DNA from: Cytophagales bacterium | GTDB lineage: Bacteria; Bacteroidota; Bacteroidia; Cytophagales; Cyclobacteriaceae | Assembly (NCBI GenBank): GCA_033344775.1 | Contig: JAWPMT010000004.1 | Location: 868,001 to 932,000 of the forward strand | DNA: 64,000 bases | Reading direction: 5' to 3' | Part shown: positions 63,470-64,000 of the stretch, piece after piece | Numbering within the stretch: the stretch's first letter is position 1 | Layout of the letters: each line of letters opens with the position of its first letter | The notes under the pieces: generated by a model | What the model was told of the DNA's origin: nothing | The model's database searches: none | The model's input: the letters and a program-made list of their open reading frames with translations, nothing else | Position numbers and translations under genes: made by a program

Positions 63470-64000
63470 ATTGATGGATTTAGGAATGAAAATTGAGCGG
63501 CATACTCATACATCCCTCTATGTTTGGGTCCTGGAAAATGGAAAATATAGGGCTTAGAACCCGTAAAATTATTTTTTAGTTCGTCGTTAGTGACGGTAAA
63601 TCGATCGGGCTGAGAAAACTTACCATAGCTGGTAAATATGTCGTGATTGTAATCCAGCTGAATGGAATCGGGATACTTAACAAAGTGCTTGTGCAAATTG
63701 ACTTGATCGCTGCGCATCTTGCCATTGATCCCTGAGGCCTGGAAAAGTTCAAGGATTTTTCCTGCATACCCCATGTAACCCCCGGAATTAAGGTAGCGGT
63801 ACTTTTTGTACTTCGACTGACTCGCAGGATAGCGGTAATAGTAATACCGGTTCCAAAACAAGTGTGGAACACCCTGGATACGGAAGTAATAATTGTCTTC
63901 TGAAGAAAAAAGGATGGGGTGATTGAAGGATTTGAATTCCTGCTCAAGATCCGAAACATCCTTCACAAAATAGCTATCATAAGCATCTGTAAAAAAAATG
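63466..64000 (-). CDS. PLOD-like glycosyltransferase (5' end outside window)
   Basis: The frame runs from the right edge to a TGA at 63466-63468 and is open at the boundary, so only the last about 177 residues are visible. The first visible residues, IFFTDAYDSYFVKDV, hold the acidic DAYD of PLOD-type glycosyltransferases, and YRYLNSGGYMGYAGKI follows as in the family. It is therefore a single-domain relative of the N-terminal half of its neighbour. It overlaps that neighbour by 4 bases (ATGA). Acceptor unknown. Confidence 0.8.
   Translation of the reverse strand, partial: IFFTDAYDSYFVKDVSDLEQEFKSFNHPILFSSEDNYYFRIQGVPHLFWNRYYYYRYPASQSKYKKYRYLNSGGYMGYAGKILELFQASGINGKMRSDQVNLHKHFVKYPDSIQLDYNHDIFTSYGKFSQPDRFTVTNDELKNNFTGSKPYIFHFPGPKHRGMYEYAAQFSFLNPSI

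Overview
The window is a 64 kb piece of a Bacteroidota chromosome, most likely from the order Cytophagales. This rests on gene content and signals, not on a marker gene. The evidence is a fused lpxC/fabZ gene, a PorX-type regulator of the type IX secretion system, an ECF sigma/FecR/STN-TonB receptor cassette, many lipoproteins with a short lipobox and acidic residues after the cysteine, weak ribosome binding sites with several TTG/GTG starts, and promoter -7 boxes of the Bacteroidota form TAnnTTTG. No tRNA, rRNA, CRISPR array, prophage or insertion sequence was seen.

Layout. 1-3.5 kb: the end of a SUF iron-sulfur operon (sufD-sufS-sufE-DUF59 protein-bacilliredoxin), closed by a terminator. 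3.6-12.4 kb: a micro-ORF, dCMP deaminase, a TonB-type outer membrane protein, a histidine kinase/response regulator pair, a structured intergenic stretch, murB and an exported amidohydrolase. 12.5-18.5 kb: a secreted leucine-rich-repeat protein, a CoA-binding protein, a repeat/beta-barrel protein, and divergent tryptophan 2,3-dioxygenase and glutaryl-CoA dehydrogenase genes. 18.6-27.3 kb: a MacB/FtsX-type permease, arylamine N-acetyltransferase, a class IV aminotransferase, valS, a frameshifted small lipoprotein gene and an alanine-dehydrogenase-like gene. 27.3-35 kb: tsaE and porX on the minus strand, then an HD phosphohydrolase and the lipid A genes lpxD, lpxC/fabZ and lpxA with a lone ABC ATPase.

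35.3-47.4 kb: a chemoreceptor-like protein, then seven minus-strand genes (MFS transporter, Gfo/Idh/MocA oxidoreductase, two TIM-barrel isomerases, a 1205-residue cytochrome c/PA14/propeller/DUF1080 lipoprotein, a TMEM220-like protein, a sulfatase). Together they look like a pathway that opens glycosides by oxidation to a 3-keto sugar rather than by a classical glycoside hydrolase. This is the best candidate for an under-described system in the window.

47.6-56.3 kb: a penicillin-binding-type serine hydrolase; an ECF sigma factor, FecR anti-sigma factor, STN-TonB receptor and large acidic lipoprotein in a row; a DUF3108 protein and a small lipoprotein. 56.4-64 kb: surface glycan genes. These are a membrane glycosyltransferase, a GT2, a methyltransferase, an NAD-dependent epimerase, a GT4, a two-domain glycosyltransferase (PLOD-like plus GT-D-like) and a partial second PLOD-like glycosyltransferase running off the right edge. 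Palindromic intergenic repeats lie at about 9.45, 44.9, 60.5 and 60.7 kb.
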